A stretch of 24,718 nucleotides of DNA from a virus, in IMG/VR virus record IMGVR_UViG_3300035145_002528, positions 1-24,718 of that record; one strand, 5' to 3'. Numbering within the stretch: position 1 is the first letter of the stretch; each line of letters begins with the position of its first letter. The notes below the pieces were generated by a model. The model saw only the letters and a program-made list of their open reading frames with translations. It did not search any database and had not been told where the DNA came from. Shown in pieces: positions 7,510 to 17,002 of the stretch. Both the position numbers and the translations under genes were made by a program.

Positions 7510-9835
7510 ATACCGGCTCATGGTCGGCGGTGACATAAGTACTATCAACTGTAAAGTTTGTAACTGATGCTTCAAGTGTAGCTGTATTTGCTAAATCAAG
7601 TACGCTTCCACTTCCGTCGTCATTAAAGAGCCTAATAAATCTTGCTTTTGTACCGGATGGAATGTCGGCTTTATAAATGAAATCACCGAACATTTTTGAA
7701 CCAGCCAAATGTACATTTTCTTTTAGTAGTTTTTCGTATTGACTTTTATCAAGAGTTGATTTAATTTGATATGAATACTCTTGATAGAAATCACTGTCTT
7801 GTATTCTCATACCTGAACTATAATAACTATCGATCGCTGCACTATTTGCAGGTTCAGCTACATAACCGTCAATATGAGATGAGAAATCTTTCCAATATCC
7901 TTTGTTTTTACCTTGTTCGTTTGCTTGAATAATACCTGATGCTAATACTAATGTTTCATCGTTCGGGTCAATTAGGTCAGCAGTATCTCCGTCAACGTAT
8001 GAGAAACCCGAATTGGTAATTGAAACGTCTTTTATATATCCAACTTCAAATTCAACTCGTCCATTAATAATAGCATTATCACCATATACACGACTTGAGT
8101 AATCAGTACCTACTCCAATTATATTAAATACATCATTATTAACTTGTCTGATTATATCATTTGAACCAGAAAATCCATCCCACGAATTTGGTGTAACATA
8201 AAGTAAACCTTGAACTGAATCTATTGAATTAATTACAGCAGTTTTAGTTGTACCTTGTTCTAAAAGTGTTTCACCAACATTAAATACAGCAGCATCTCCA
8301 ACTGTTGCTAATCGAATTAACTGACCGCGTTTTTGGAATTTTGCAATAAGGTCATCTTTAGCTCTTGCGAAAACATCAAAGTTATAACCAGTTCCTGGAT
8401 TAAAGTTTTCAAATATTTGTATTTTACCTATGTCAATACCTGAAATATCGAATGCTTGATTTAATGGTGTACTTAAAGTAACTGGACTTGCAGTACCAGA
8501 CATAGGTGCAGTTGCTTCATAATCAGCTGCATTAAGTTGTGTTGTTAAATGTGGTTGAATTAAATCAGTAATTAAATTGACTGTTGTTACATCTGAAAGT
8601 ACAGCATAGACTTCAGTATTAGCGTCTTGTGTGCCTTCGGGATAAAGAGTACCAGGACATGTTTGATTTAAATCTGAAACACCAATTTCTATACCTGATA
8701 GTTTTAAATCAATATTTGGATTTCTATCTACTGTTGTAATCGTTCGAGCAGTTTGTGTTGTACCAAATACTTTAAATCCATCGTAACGACCACCGCCGTA
8801 ATCTATAAGGTTAGTAAACTTAACGCCAATATTATATGCGTTTTGTCCTACAACATAAGCTGCATTACCATCACTGTCAACTAATCTTTCGTATGGTTCA
8901 AATTGTACTTGATTTGATGAGTCTGTAAAAATAGATTGTTCTGAAATTAATAAAGATGTATTTGCAACTGTATATCCGTAACCACCATCTTCGTAATTTA
9001 ATCTTACAATCGAATCAGCAAAACTAGTAATATCAGTAACAATGGCTTCACCACCGTCACCTCTTGAAGATTTAACTTTAACTTGTTTACCAATATATTG
9101 GTCAGCAATTCTAGGTTGGTCTTCATCAACTGTAAATCCACTTAATGAGCCACCTACAACTCCAAAATCAATTTGTTCACCGTTGATATTTGTATAAATG
9201 TGGTCAAACTTATTAAATACACCATTTACGTTATCGATGTAAATAACGGGAGTGTAAATACCATTAATTAAAATAGAATTAATTTTTGTTACTGAAGCTT
9301 TTGCTTGTGTAACTGAACCTGTAATAACACGAGAAATTAAATCGGCATAAGTATATTGAACACCAGTAGAACTTGTAAATAAATTATCGTTAGGAAGCAT
9401 CTGAAGGAAATTACCAGTTTTCCATTCAGAGTTTGAAACCTTTAACATTTTATTAGAAGGATAAACTACTTCAATATCATATTCTTTATAAAATGTTGCG
9501 AAGAATAACTCGATACCAGCCTTGGTACCTTTTCTACGATAAAGGTCTAATATATTCTTAACAAGGAATGGTACGATACTTTCTTTTAATTCAAGGTCAG
9601 CTAAATATTTGTTTTTAAAGAAAATAAGTAAATCTTTAATTGTTGTATCGATATCTCTATATTCAAAAAATCTTCGTGATACATAAGTTGATTGATTGGA
9701 TGTTGTTTCCATCCATTTATAATAGTCACGAGCTAATTGAACCAGTTCTGGCCCATCTTCACGATAGATAGCAGGGAATTGCTGATTAATAAAAAAGCTT
9801 ATACTTTTTTCTATCTGTGAATAATCTTCAGCCAT
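7508..9835 (-). CDS. Baseplate wedge protein, gp7-like
   Basis: The product is 775 residues. Residues about 85-145 (LIFFKNKYLADLELKESI...RRKGTKAGIELFFATFYKEYDIEVV) resemble the helical segment near the C-terminal third of T4 gp7 (STKGIEASYKFLFKVLYNEE). Phages of this group carry a gene like this directly after gp6, and T4 gp7 is the gp6 partner in the wedge, so a gp7 role fits both sequence and place. It is shorter than T4 gp7 (1032 residues) and the shared segment lies near the N-terminus, followed by about 600 residues of beta-rich sequence, so the architecture differs. The ATG has AGGAAAA 6 to 8 bases upstream; the gap from gp6 is 12 bases. The gp7 label is an inference from a short similarity and synteny. 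Confidence 0.62.
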   Translation of the reverse strand: MAEDYSQIEKSISFFINQQFPAIYREDGPELVQLARDYYKWMETTSNQSTYVSRRFFEYRDIDTTIKDLLIFFKNKYLADLELKESIVPFLVKNILDLYRRKGTKAGIELFFATFYKEYDIEVVYPSNKMLKVSNSEWKTGNFLQMLPNDNLFTSSTGVQYTYADLISRVITGSVTQAKASVTKINSILINGIYTPVIYIDNVNGVFNKFDHIYTNINGEQIDFGVVGGSLSGFTVDEDQPRIADQYIGKQVKVKSSRGDGGEAIVTDITSFADSIVRLNYEDGGYGYTVANTSLLISEQSIFTDSSNQVQFEPYERLVDSDGNAAYVVGQNAYNIGVKFTNLIDYGGGRYDGFKVFGTTQTARTITTVDRNPNIDLKLSGIEIGVSDLNQTCPGTLYPEGTQDANTEVYAVLSDVTTVNLITDLIQPHLTTQLNAADYEATAPMSGTASPVTLSTPLNQAFDISGIDIGKIQIFENFNPGTGYNFDVFARAKDDLIAKFQKRGQLIRLATVGDAAVFNVGETLLEQGTTKTAVINSIDSVQGLLYVTPNSWDGFSGSNDIIRQVNNDVFNIIGVGTDYSSRVYGDNAIINGRVEFEVGYIKDVSITNSGFSYVDGDTADLIDPNDETLVLASGIIQANEQGKNKGYWKDFSSHIDGYVAEPANSAAIDSYYSSGMRIQDSDFYQEYSYQIKSTLDKSQYEKLLKENVHLAGSKMFGDFIYKADIPSGTKARFIRLFNDDGSGSVLDLANTATLEASVTNFTVDSTYVTADHEPV

Positions 9836-9847
9836 TATATTTTCCTA

Positions 9848-11731
9848 TTAATAACTGCTACTTGATGATGAACTACTTGTTCCGCTTAGTGAACCAATTG
9901 CAGATGACGATGCTGTCGTTCCGCTAGTTGGTTTTTCATCAAGTATCATATTGACTTGTACATCCTCGTCTCGTATAATGAATACACGACCTTGAGGTGC
10001 TTTATATTCAGAGCTCTTTGCTCTTACCATAATTTTAATTGCGCTGCCATCGAATGCTTCAACCTCTATAGTATTTAATTTAACTAAACCTGTTGAATAA
10101 TCTATTGTACCAGCAATTGGCTTATATACAACTGGGTTTGTAATATCATCAGTAACAAGCATTAAGTTTCCTAAACCATCGTCTTGTATATAAACACATG
10201 TTCCATCTACATCAAATGGTGTACTCTTAACAGCAGGTTTATATTCAGTAAATCCATTTGCTTCTCTAAACGGATATGGTTTAACTAACGCAGTTTGGAA
10301 ACTAAATATTGGTGTTTCTCTATTATTTAATTCTGGGCTCCAATCAATAATTGGCATGAATGATAAACCTGTACTTAATATTGCTGTATCAATTGCATCA
10401 ACCTGTGCAGCGAGTTTACTTCCTCTTAATTTTGTATTAAAATCTTCAAGCGTATTTTCTGAATAAGAATTAATTGTGCTTCTTACTAATGCTTCAAGTT
10501 CGTCTTTTGATTTTTCTGTAGTTTTATTAGTATAAACAATATCAGCAACAACATCTGCATATATAAATTTTGTTTGAACAAATATTGGTTCAATACCTAA
10601 CGGACTCTTTTCTGCTAAATAATTAATATAAGTATTTGCAAGTGTTGAACTGATTAATGTTGTTTCTGAATCTAAATAAACAGAAATTGCAACACGACCA
10701 AATTGAGGTGGGTCTAAATCTTCACCACCATAAGCACTTACTGCTGTAATCTCTGGGAATGCTTGTTGTAATAATACTTCGTAATCTTTTGTAGTTACTG
10801 CACGTTCTTGCACTGCTAAAGATTTAGGTGCGAAATATCGAATAGATTCCATACTCTCACGCTCTAATCCACCAGCTGCAGCTGAAATTGTTGTTACAGC
10901 AATTGTTGCACCGTCAATAAAGCTTGCGCTAAATTGGTCTGCACCGTTTGCTAATTCACCAGATGTAATACGATAACGTACTCTTACATCCTCAAACTCT
11001 TCTGGCTGTAAACCAAATTCGTTTTTACCGAAATATACTGCATATCTGTTATCTAAATATGGCTCTAAATAAAATACTTTATCATCAGGTTTAACACCAT
11101 AAATTGTATTAGCACGAGTAAATACGTTTCTATCTTCTGTTTCTTCTGCATCAACAAAGACAACAATAGAGTCTGTATCAACCTCGTCATTAGTTAACTG
11201 AACACGAAGAATACCATCAGCGTCTACAATAAATCCTTCTCTTTGGAATGATGCTAACATTGACCCTTCAAAAATTTCTACGTTATCTGCTACATAAACA
11301 TTAGGTGCAGTTCTTCGAGCAACATATGTTTGATTAGTTACAAAAGTAAATAAATCGCCTTGGTAATTTGCAGAAAAAGTAGTATAGGTTGGAATTGTAA
11401 TTGTGCTTTCTGTTGCATTTTCATCAGTAATTGATACTTGAACAACAGCCTTAGCAGATTTACGAGACCTTGGAATATAATTTAATTCTTTAGCATGAGA
11501 AACGATAGAGTTCTTTAGGACGGCCGAGTCTAAAAACATCTCATTCATTGTCATGTTTGTGTAGTAATTATTTTGGAAAGTATTAAATGCTAGTACATCA
11601 AGTAATGCACTCATATTTGAACCTTCAAAATTGTAATCTTTGAATTGAGTCTGCGTTTGCAGGTATGCTTTAAACTGACTTTTTATCGAATCAAAGTCAA
11701 GTTCTGTAATTGGAGTTTTTGGATTGGCCAT
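9848..11731 (-). CDS. 6: Baseplate wedge subunit gp6
   Basis: The product is 627 residues, close to T4 gp6 (660), which forms the continuous ring that links the six baseplate wedges. The N-terminus (LDFDSIKSQFKAYLQTQ...DYNFEGSNMSALLDVLAFNTF...NEMFLDSAVLKNSIVSHA) is the classical gp6/J-family start. A second family segment at about residues 305-345 (ERAVTTKDYEVLLQQAFPEI) belongs to the J-like core domain shared with P2 gpJ. The C-terminus ends in an unusual serine-rich tail. The gene follows gp25 with a single-base gap, and its ribosome site AAAGGAT lies inside the gp25 end, suggesting coupled translation. Confidence 0.92.
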   Translation of the reverse strand: MANPKTPITELDFDSIKSQFKAYLQTQTQFKDYNFEGSNMSALLDVLAFNTFQNNYYTNMTMNEMFLDSAVLKNSIVSHAKELNYIPRSRKSAKAVVQVSITDENATESTITIPTYTTFSANYQGDLFTFVTNQTYVARRTAPNVYVADNVEIFEGSMLASFQREGFIVDADGILRVQLTNDEVDTDSIVVFVDAEETEDRNVFTRANTIYGVKPDDKVFYLEPYLDNRYAVYFGKNEFGLQPEEFEDVRVRYRITSGELANGADQFSASFIDGATIAVTTISAAAGGLERESMESIRYFAPKSLAVQERAVTTKDYEVLLQQAFPEITAVSAYGGEDLDPPQFGRVAISVYLDSETTLISSTLANTYINYLAEKSPLGIEPIFVQTKFIYADVVADIVYTNKTTEKSKDELEALVRSTINSYSENTLEDFNTKLRGSKLAAQVDAIDTAILSTGLSFMPIIDWSPELNNRETPIFSFQTALVKPYPFREANGFTEYKPAVKSTPFDVDGTCVYIQDDGLGNLMLVTDDITNPVVYKPIAGTIDYSTGLVKLNTIEVEAFDGSAIKIMVRAKSSEYKAPQGRVFIIRDEDVQVNMILDEKPTSGTTASSSAIGSLSGTSSSSSSSSY

Positions 11732-11732
11732 C

Positions 11733-12149
11733 TTATCTTATCCTTTCTAATATTAAATCAAGTGTGATTGGTCTGTCAACATTCTTGATATAAAACTGTA
11801 TGAATACGTTAACTGTGTTATCGTCATAACTACTTGATGCTGTTACATTAATTAATTCAGCTCTTGTTTCATAAGTGTTTATTGTATCTCTACATCTTGA
11901 TTCTATAACCTTTAAAACACCAGGCGTAATATTTTCAAATAATAATCCTCGTACACCACCACCTATAAATGGTTGCATGAGTCTTTCGCCTGGGTCTGTT
12001 AAAATTAAATTTTTAATACTTTGTTTTACTGCGTCTTCATCTTTCAATAATGCAATATCTTTTGATATAGGACTAACTCTAAGGTCCTTATGAAAGTCAC
12101 TATATAAATTCGGTTTTTTACTTACCGGTGTTTTTGCAATTATTGTCAT
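11733..12149 (-). CDS. 25: Baseplate wedge subunit gp25
   Basis: The product is 138 residues, matching the T4 gp25 family (132 residues), the sheath-initiating wedge protein related to P2 gpW and T6SS TssE. The family core is visible as AVKQSIKNLILTDPGERLMQPFIGG at about residues 41-65, followed by GVRGLLFENITPG. The C-terminus VDRPITLDLILERIR is also typical. The ATG overlaps the stop codon of the preceding gene as ATGA, indicating translational coupling. No sign of truncation. Confidence 0.93.
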   Translation of the reverse strand: MTIIAKTPVSKKPNLYSDFHKDLRVSPISKDIALLKDEDAVKQSIKNLILTDPGERLMQPFIGGGVRGLLFENITPGVLKVIESRCRDTINTYETRAELINVTASSSYDDNTVNVFIQFYIKNVDRPITLDLILERIR

Positions 12150-13774
12150 CGTAGTATTTCTCTAATGTCTAAATGAATATGATTATCATATATAATTACG
12201 CCTTGGAAACCTGATTGTTTAGCATTTTTTGTAAATAATTCAGTCCAATCAGCAATTTCATTTAGTTTACCAACATTCCTTTCTGCATCTGATAAACTAT
12301 TAAATTTTGACTTAAAACTATCGTCTACCTTAATATCTATAACAAGTCCACTCAAGTGAGGATTATCATTTTCCTTTTTTAGTATTTCTTGGTTATATTG
12401 TTGGCTTACCCAACCATTAGTTATAATAAAGGTATTACCGTATATTTCTTGTAATCTCTTCAGATAAACTTTAACATCTAAATCTAAATGTGTATACGCT
12501 GGTAAACCAATACCTTTTTCTTCGTCGAATACATCACCCTCAAGTTTAAAAGTACCATCAGAACCTTTTATCACATTCATGCATGGAGGTAAGTTCTTAT
12601 AATCTTCAGCTGTGATTTCTTCAACATCAACAGTATCATATCCTGGAATGGTTTTTGCATTATTTCCTTCATTCCATAAAGTATTTAGGCTATTTATGTC
12701 GTTCTGCCTTTTTTCTCTTGAAAATCTTATCGCTCCGTTACGAATTGCTGTAGAAGTATTTTGATTTCCTATTGTTTGTAATCTCTTAATAACTCTTTGA
12801 TATCTGTTTCCGTAATCATCTAATGGATTCTTAATTTCATTAACAAGTGCTTCAACATTACTTGCAAGAGCACAAAAACGTGCAACCAAGAATTGCATTG
12901 TTGCTAAATCCATTTGCTCAAATAAACCAAAGGCGTAATCCATAAAACCTTTGAGTTTATTTTTCATTTTCTTTTGTTGTTCTTCTGTGAGCTCATTACA
13001 CATGCGCTCTTTACGAGTCATTATATACTTTGTATGAGATTTGTCAATACCTACAACTAAATCTCCTATTTGTTCCGAAATATTAAAGTTTTCAATTGCT
13101 GCCATTACCTTTTCATATATCTTAACAACAGAATCTATAATCTTTTCTTGGATTTCTTTCATTAATTTTTTGACGACTTTTTCTTCTAATATTTCAAGTG
13201 GATTCATACCTTCGTATTTACCAAGTAATGCTTGGAATTTAGCGTATGCTGCAAGAGCGTCATTTATGATTCCATCTATTTCGCCAATTAAATCATAAAA
13301 TGCATCTATTTGATTAAATAGATTATTCATACTATTACAGAAGCCACCTAAAATACTTTCGTAAATATCACCTTCGTAATATCTGTTTAAATTAGAAAGT
13401 AGCACATCTGGTGTTTGATTAATGAGACCGTTTGGTGTATAATTATAGGACTGCATAAAGTCAGCCATTTCAAGCTGTGTAACGTTTCCACGATTCCATC
13501 TATTATCTAAGAACGGATAATTTGTAGCATCATAATCTCGAAGTGAACCATTAACATAATCAACACTTTGGCCAAATGCATCACCAAATTTAGTAATCAT
13601 ATTTTTAATTGGATTATTATTTGTTTCTGCTACAATGTTATCTGCAAGTTCTTGAGCAAATACATCAATTTGATTTACTGTATATGTTCCATCGGGTTTT
13701 GTTGTAGGACCAATATTTGTTATCTGCTGATTGAGATATGTTTGACTTCTTCTGTCTACGCAACTACTAGCCAT
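12146..13774 (-). CDS. Baseplate-associated protein with C-terminal M15-type peptidase domain
   Basis: The product is 542 residues. Residues 1-400 are mostly helical, with long amphipathic segments (about 190-320), and I recognise no named domain there. The last 120 residues resemble the M15 DD-/LD-carboxypeptidase family. The motif NPHLSGLVID matches SxHxxGxAxD, giving candidate zinc ligands H473 and D480, and HIHLDIR at the end supplies H534 as the third ligand. The preceding segment YLKRLQEIYGNTFIITNGWVS is the usual M15 N-terminal helix and strand. Such enzymes cut peptide cross-links of peptidoglycan. The gene starts in a TAATG overlap with gp5 and ends in an ATGA overlap with gp25, so it is made with the hub proteins. 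A role in local cell wall opening is inferred; activity is untested. Confidence 0.72.
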   Translation of the reverse strand: MASSCVDRRSQTYLNQQITNIGPTTKPDGTYTVNQIDVFAQELADNIVAETNNNPIKNMITKFGDAFGQSVDYVNGSLRDYDATNYPFLDNRWNRGNVTQLEMADFMQSYNYTPNGLINQTPDVLLSNLNRYYEGDIYESILGGFCNSMNNLFNQIDAFYDLIGEIDGIINDALAAYAKFQALLGKYEGMNPLEILEEKVVKKLMKEIQEKIIDSVVKIYEKVMAAIENFNISEQIGDLVVGIDKSHTKYIMTRKERMCNELTEEQQKKMKNKLKGFMDYAFGLFEQMDLATMQFLVARFCALASNVEALVNEIKNPLDDYGNRYQRVIKRLQTIGNQNTSTAIRNGAIRFSREKRQNDINSLNTLWNEGNNAKTIPGYDTVDVEEITAEDYKNLPPCMNVIKGSDGTFKLEGDVFDEEKGIGLPAYTHLDLDVKVYLKRLQEIYGNTFIITNGWVSQQYNQEILKKENDNPHLSGLVIDIKVDDSFKSKFNSLSDAERNVGKLNEIADWTELFTKNAKQSGFQGVIIYDNHIHLDIREILR

Positions 13775-15468
13775 TATCCTTCACTCTCCATAGATTCAGT
13801 AAATCCTAATGCATAACCTAAAGCAAAATAACCGTTTGGTACTATTGAAACACCATGGCTTGCTGGTTGAGGCATTTGAATCCTAGGAATACCTAATCCA
13901 CCCTCTGGTAATATATTAATATCAAAACCTGTTAATGCAGCTAATGGCGATGTAAGTACTGTAGCAGCAAAACCTGGGCCATTTCCTTGAGGATACATAA
14001 CTCCAGAAATTACTCCTGGTACAGGACTTGGGACAAGTGAAGAAATACCTGGAGGATTAAGTACAGGTATAGTTACAGTTGGAGCTCCAATTCCTATTAA
14101 TCTACCAGGGCCTGGTTTACAAGGACTACCTGGTGAAGAACTGATAGGTAAAGGTGCTGCAAGAACTGCAGTGTTTACTGCTCCAAAATTACCAGCTCCT
14201 ACTGACGCTGTTGATGCTAATAGTGTAGCAGTATTTAAAGCAGTAGCATTGAAAACACCAGTAAAACTTCCTAATGCTGACGCAACATTAAATGTTGGTG
14301 AGGTAACACTAAATCCTCTTGATGTTTGTGAACCCGTACTTCCAGCTACTGGAGTTAATGATACAGGTGATGTTCCTAAAGCAGTATTAATAATACTTCC
14401 AACTGCATATATGTGAGTATCTGCAGCTGATGTTAAACGAATTGCTTTATTTGCGTAAGCACTAAATGTAAGCATTGCTGTATTTTTAATATGACCAGAA
14501 ACGTTATTGATTTGTTTTTCTGCTTCAATCTGTACTTCGTTTCTGCCAAATATTGTTACTCTATCTGCATTACCTTCGATTTTAGCAGAAGCACCACGCA
14601 TGAATAAGTGTCCACCAACATTATGATATGATTGACCACCGACTGTAACTTCGTTTTCACCATGAACGATACGCTTATAATTACCCATGATTTCTTCGGT
14701 CTTATTACCTTTAACATAAACATGAGAATTACCATTAATCGTTACAACTGAATGGCCTGAAGATTCGTGTCTTGTTCCAATATTAATTTCATAGCGATCG
14801 CTTTCTGCTCTTTCTTTAACAGTACCAATAGCATCTATTTCAACATATGCACCTGATGTATGATTTATAGTAATTCTTTCTGCACCAGGCGTATCGTCTA
14901 ATTCAATACTATGACCACCTGGTGTTTCTATAATTTTATTATGTGGATATCTTGTTGCATATGCAGGAGGTGGTTCGCTCCATGTTAAATTGCTATCTGC
15001 GATTTTTTGTCCTTGCACTGCTTTAGCATCTCTTACTCCAACATAAGTATTGTCTAAGTTTTCAACACGAAGCAATTTAGATTTTTGAACTTCACCAATA
15101 TCTTTTGGAGTAGTAAACATAGACATAAGAACTTTTGCAAATGGTGGGATATTTCCATAACCATCTTTGTCTGGGTCATTTTTATCTACATATTGACCTG
15201 GTATTAAACCTAATACTAATGGATGTTGACCATCAGCTCCATCTAAAAACATTCCAAATACAAATGAACCCATAGGTGGTGGAGTATGGTTAACATCGTA
15301 ATTACCTGATACACAAGTTGCCCATGGTAAATCTGTAGTAGGAACTTCTGTTTTAGTACCATGCGTACCAAATGCACGAACGCGCACACGGCCCATGCGT
15401 CCTTGGTCTAAAATATCTTCTACGACTCCGATGAAAAACATCGGATTTGTTATTCCTCTACCTGACAT
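13774..15468 (-). CDS. 5: Baseplate central spike/hub gp5, without lysozyme domain
   Basis: The product is 564 residues. Residues about 5-95 form the gp5/VgrG OB-fold domain (FFIGVVEDILDQGRMGRVRVRAFG, then LPWATCV and PPPMGSFVFGMFLDG). Residues about 165-345 are a beta-helix-like repeat with short alternating strands (HSIELDD, TINHTSGAYVEID, SGHSVVTINGNSHVYVKGN, YKRIVHGENEVTVGG), the trimeric puncturing needle. T4 gp5 carries a lysozyme between these parts; here there is no room for one and no lysozyme motif. The C-terminal about 200 residues are Ala-, Gly- and Pro-rich and of unknown role. AGGAAAC precedes the ATG by about 6 bases. Processing as in T4 gp5 is not expected without the lysozyme. 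Confidence 0.88.
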   Translation of the reverse strand: MSGRGITNPMFFIGVVEDILDQGRMGRVRVRAFGTHGTKTEVPTTDLPWATCVSGNYDVNHTPPPMGSFVFGMFLDGADGQHPLVLGLIPGQYVDKNDPDKDGYGNIPPFAKVLMSMFTTPKDIGEVQKSKLLRVENLDNTYVGVRDAKAVQGQKIADSNLTWSEPPPAYATRYPHNKIIETPGGHSIELDDTPGAERITINHTSGAYVEIDAIGTVKERAESDRYEINIGTRHESSGHSVVTINGNSHVYVKGNKTEEIMGNYKRIVHGENEVTVGGQSYHNVGGHLFMRGASAKIEGNADRVTIFGRNEVQIEAEKQINNVSGHIKNTAMLTFSAYANKAIRLTSAADTHIYAVGSIINTALGTSPVSLTPVAGSTGSQTSRGFSVTSPTFNVASALGSFTGVFNATALNTATLLASTASVGAGNFGAVNTAVLAAPLPISSSPGSPCKPGPGRLIGIGAPTVTIPVLNPPGISSLVPSPVPGVISGVMYPQGNGPGFAATVLTSPLAALTGFDINILPEGGLGIPRIQMPQPASHGVSIVPNGYFALGYALGFTESMESEG

Positions 15469-15485
15469 TATGTTTCCTATTCATA

Positions 15486-17000
15486 TTAAAAATCTAAGGG
15501 AAATTTATTATAGTAATCTTTATGCGCTTGACTACCCGGTACTAAATCTTCTGGATTAATTGTTTCCGAACGTTTACCATCATCATCACCAGCGTCTGAC
15601 CAATCATACTTAAACATCGTAATCACCGTTCTCAATATTCCATCTTCAACATCGTTATCTATTCCTGTAATTAAAAATCTACCACTGACTTGTTTATTAT
15701 CTTCTTTGTCACTCGAAATATTTTTTGATAATGTGTTAACTCTAATAATATCACCAGCTGCTATATCAAGTCTTCCCTCGGTAACACCAACTGAACCTGT
15801 AGCCATAGCGTGCATTCTATAGAATGTTCTTTGTGCAGCTAAATCTCTAAAATGTGTTTCTGATTTAAAAGCAGGCGAAGATGTATCTTCTTTATAATCT
15901 CTAATAATCATATATTGTTTAGCATTTTCACCATTAAAATTTTTCTCAATAAAAGCTTTTGAATGTATATCGTTTTTTATAGAAGCTTGATTACCTGTTG
16001 AATCCTTAAACTTAGGTATAAAATCATCTTTATAACTATAATGATAGCCACCATCTTTAAAATGAGTTGCTTTTTGTTTTAAAAGGTCAACTTCAATTAT
16101 TTTAATATTGTAAGCTCCGTTTTGCATTTGAGCACCTGTATCAACTCTTAATGGATTACCAAATTGTGATAACGACGTCATTTGTTCAAGTGCGTCTTTT
16201 GAATCTAAAGAAATAAATGCACCATAATGGAATTGTGGGCCACCATTTCTTTTTCCATATTCATATAACCATTCATCACTTACGAAATAAAAACCTCGAG
16301 GTGTTTCAAACCATCTAAATGATGAACCTGCATTTGGTTGTTGACCCCATGTTCTTCGAGCTATAAATTGTATTGCTTGTGCTGGTGATAAATCAGGTAT
16401 AGTTAACTGCATGGGATGTTCAGTTTTTTCTATATAAAGATAACGCCCTTTGTCAACCGAAGCATTAATTTTAAATGCTAATGTTCCTTCTGGTAATTGT
16501 TCACTATTTTTACCGGTTGGTTTATAGTCAGCTAAAAATTTTCCCTTGTGATAATATCTCATAAAGATATCTTTTACTATTGTGCTTGACGCTACGCCAT
16601 TATATGAAGTAATAAACGATCTTGTACTTGCGTCGTAACTAGTTTTAGTAACCCAATGTAATGTATATGTTAAACCTAATTGGTCAGTTCTAAAATCGAC
16701 ATCATCAATTTTGTATATGAAACATTTAAGTTCTATTTCTGTTTGAAGGTCGTAAGCTTTTAATTTTATATGTAATTCTTCTTCGCCTCTTAAAGGCATA
16801 TTTTCTAATAAACCAATACTATCGTAAACATCGATTTTACCAGATAAAGCAGAATTACCAATACTCTGCTTCATACTGAAAGATGTAATCATAGCAGAAA
16901 TATTTGGATTTTGTGTTGCACCAGCCTCTCCACCAAATGGTATAATTTCAGCTGATATTATTTCACATCTTGAAGGATTAAATGCGCCCTTTTGGTCCAT
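15486..17000 (-). CDS. Baseplate hub protein, gp27-like
   Basis: The product is 504 residues. The N-terminal segment (ISAMITSFSMKQSIGNSALSGK followed by IDVYDSIGLLENMPLRGEE) resembles the first tube-like domain of T4 gp27 (MRDSLYGRNEGMLQFYDS...DGNEIIQI), and the segment after it (CFIYKIDDVDFRTDQLG) resembles the paired domain. T4 gp27 forms the trimeric hub on which gp5 sits and adapts sixfold to threefold symmetry. The gene directly precedes gp5, the expected partner, with a 17-base gap. It is longer than T4 gp27 (391 residues). No enzyme motifs are seen. Assignment rests on weak similarity plus strong synteny. Confidence 0.7.
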   Translation of the reverse strand: MDQKGAFNPSRCEIISAEIIPFGGEAGATQNPNISAMITSFSMKQSIGNSALSGKIDVYDSIGLLENMPLRGEEELHIKLKAYDLQTEIELKCFIYKIDDVDFRTDQLGLTYTLHWVTKTSYDASTRSFITSYNGVASSTIVKDIFMRYYHKGKFLADYKPTGKNSEQLPEGTLAFKINASVDKGRYLYIEKTEHPMQLTIPDLSPAQAIQFIARRTWGQQPNAGSSFRWFETPRGFYFVSDEWLYEYGKRNGGPQFHYGAFISLDSKDALEQMTSLSQFGNPLRVDTGAQMQNGAYNIKIIEVDLLKQKATHFKDGGYHYSYKDDFIPKFKDSTGNQASIKNDIHSKAFIEKNFNGENAKQYMIIRDYKEDTSSPAFKSETHFRDLAAQRTFYRMHAMATGSVGVTEGRLDIAAGDIIRVNTLSKNISSDKEDNKQVSGRFLITGIDNDVEDGILRTVITMFKYDWSDAGDDDGKRSETINPEDLVPGSQAHKDYYNKFPLDF

Positions 17001-17002
17001 AA

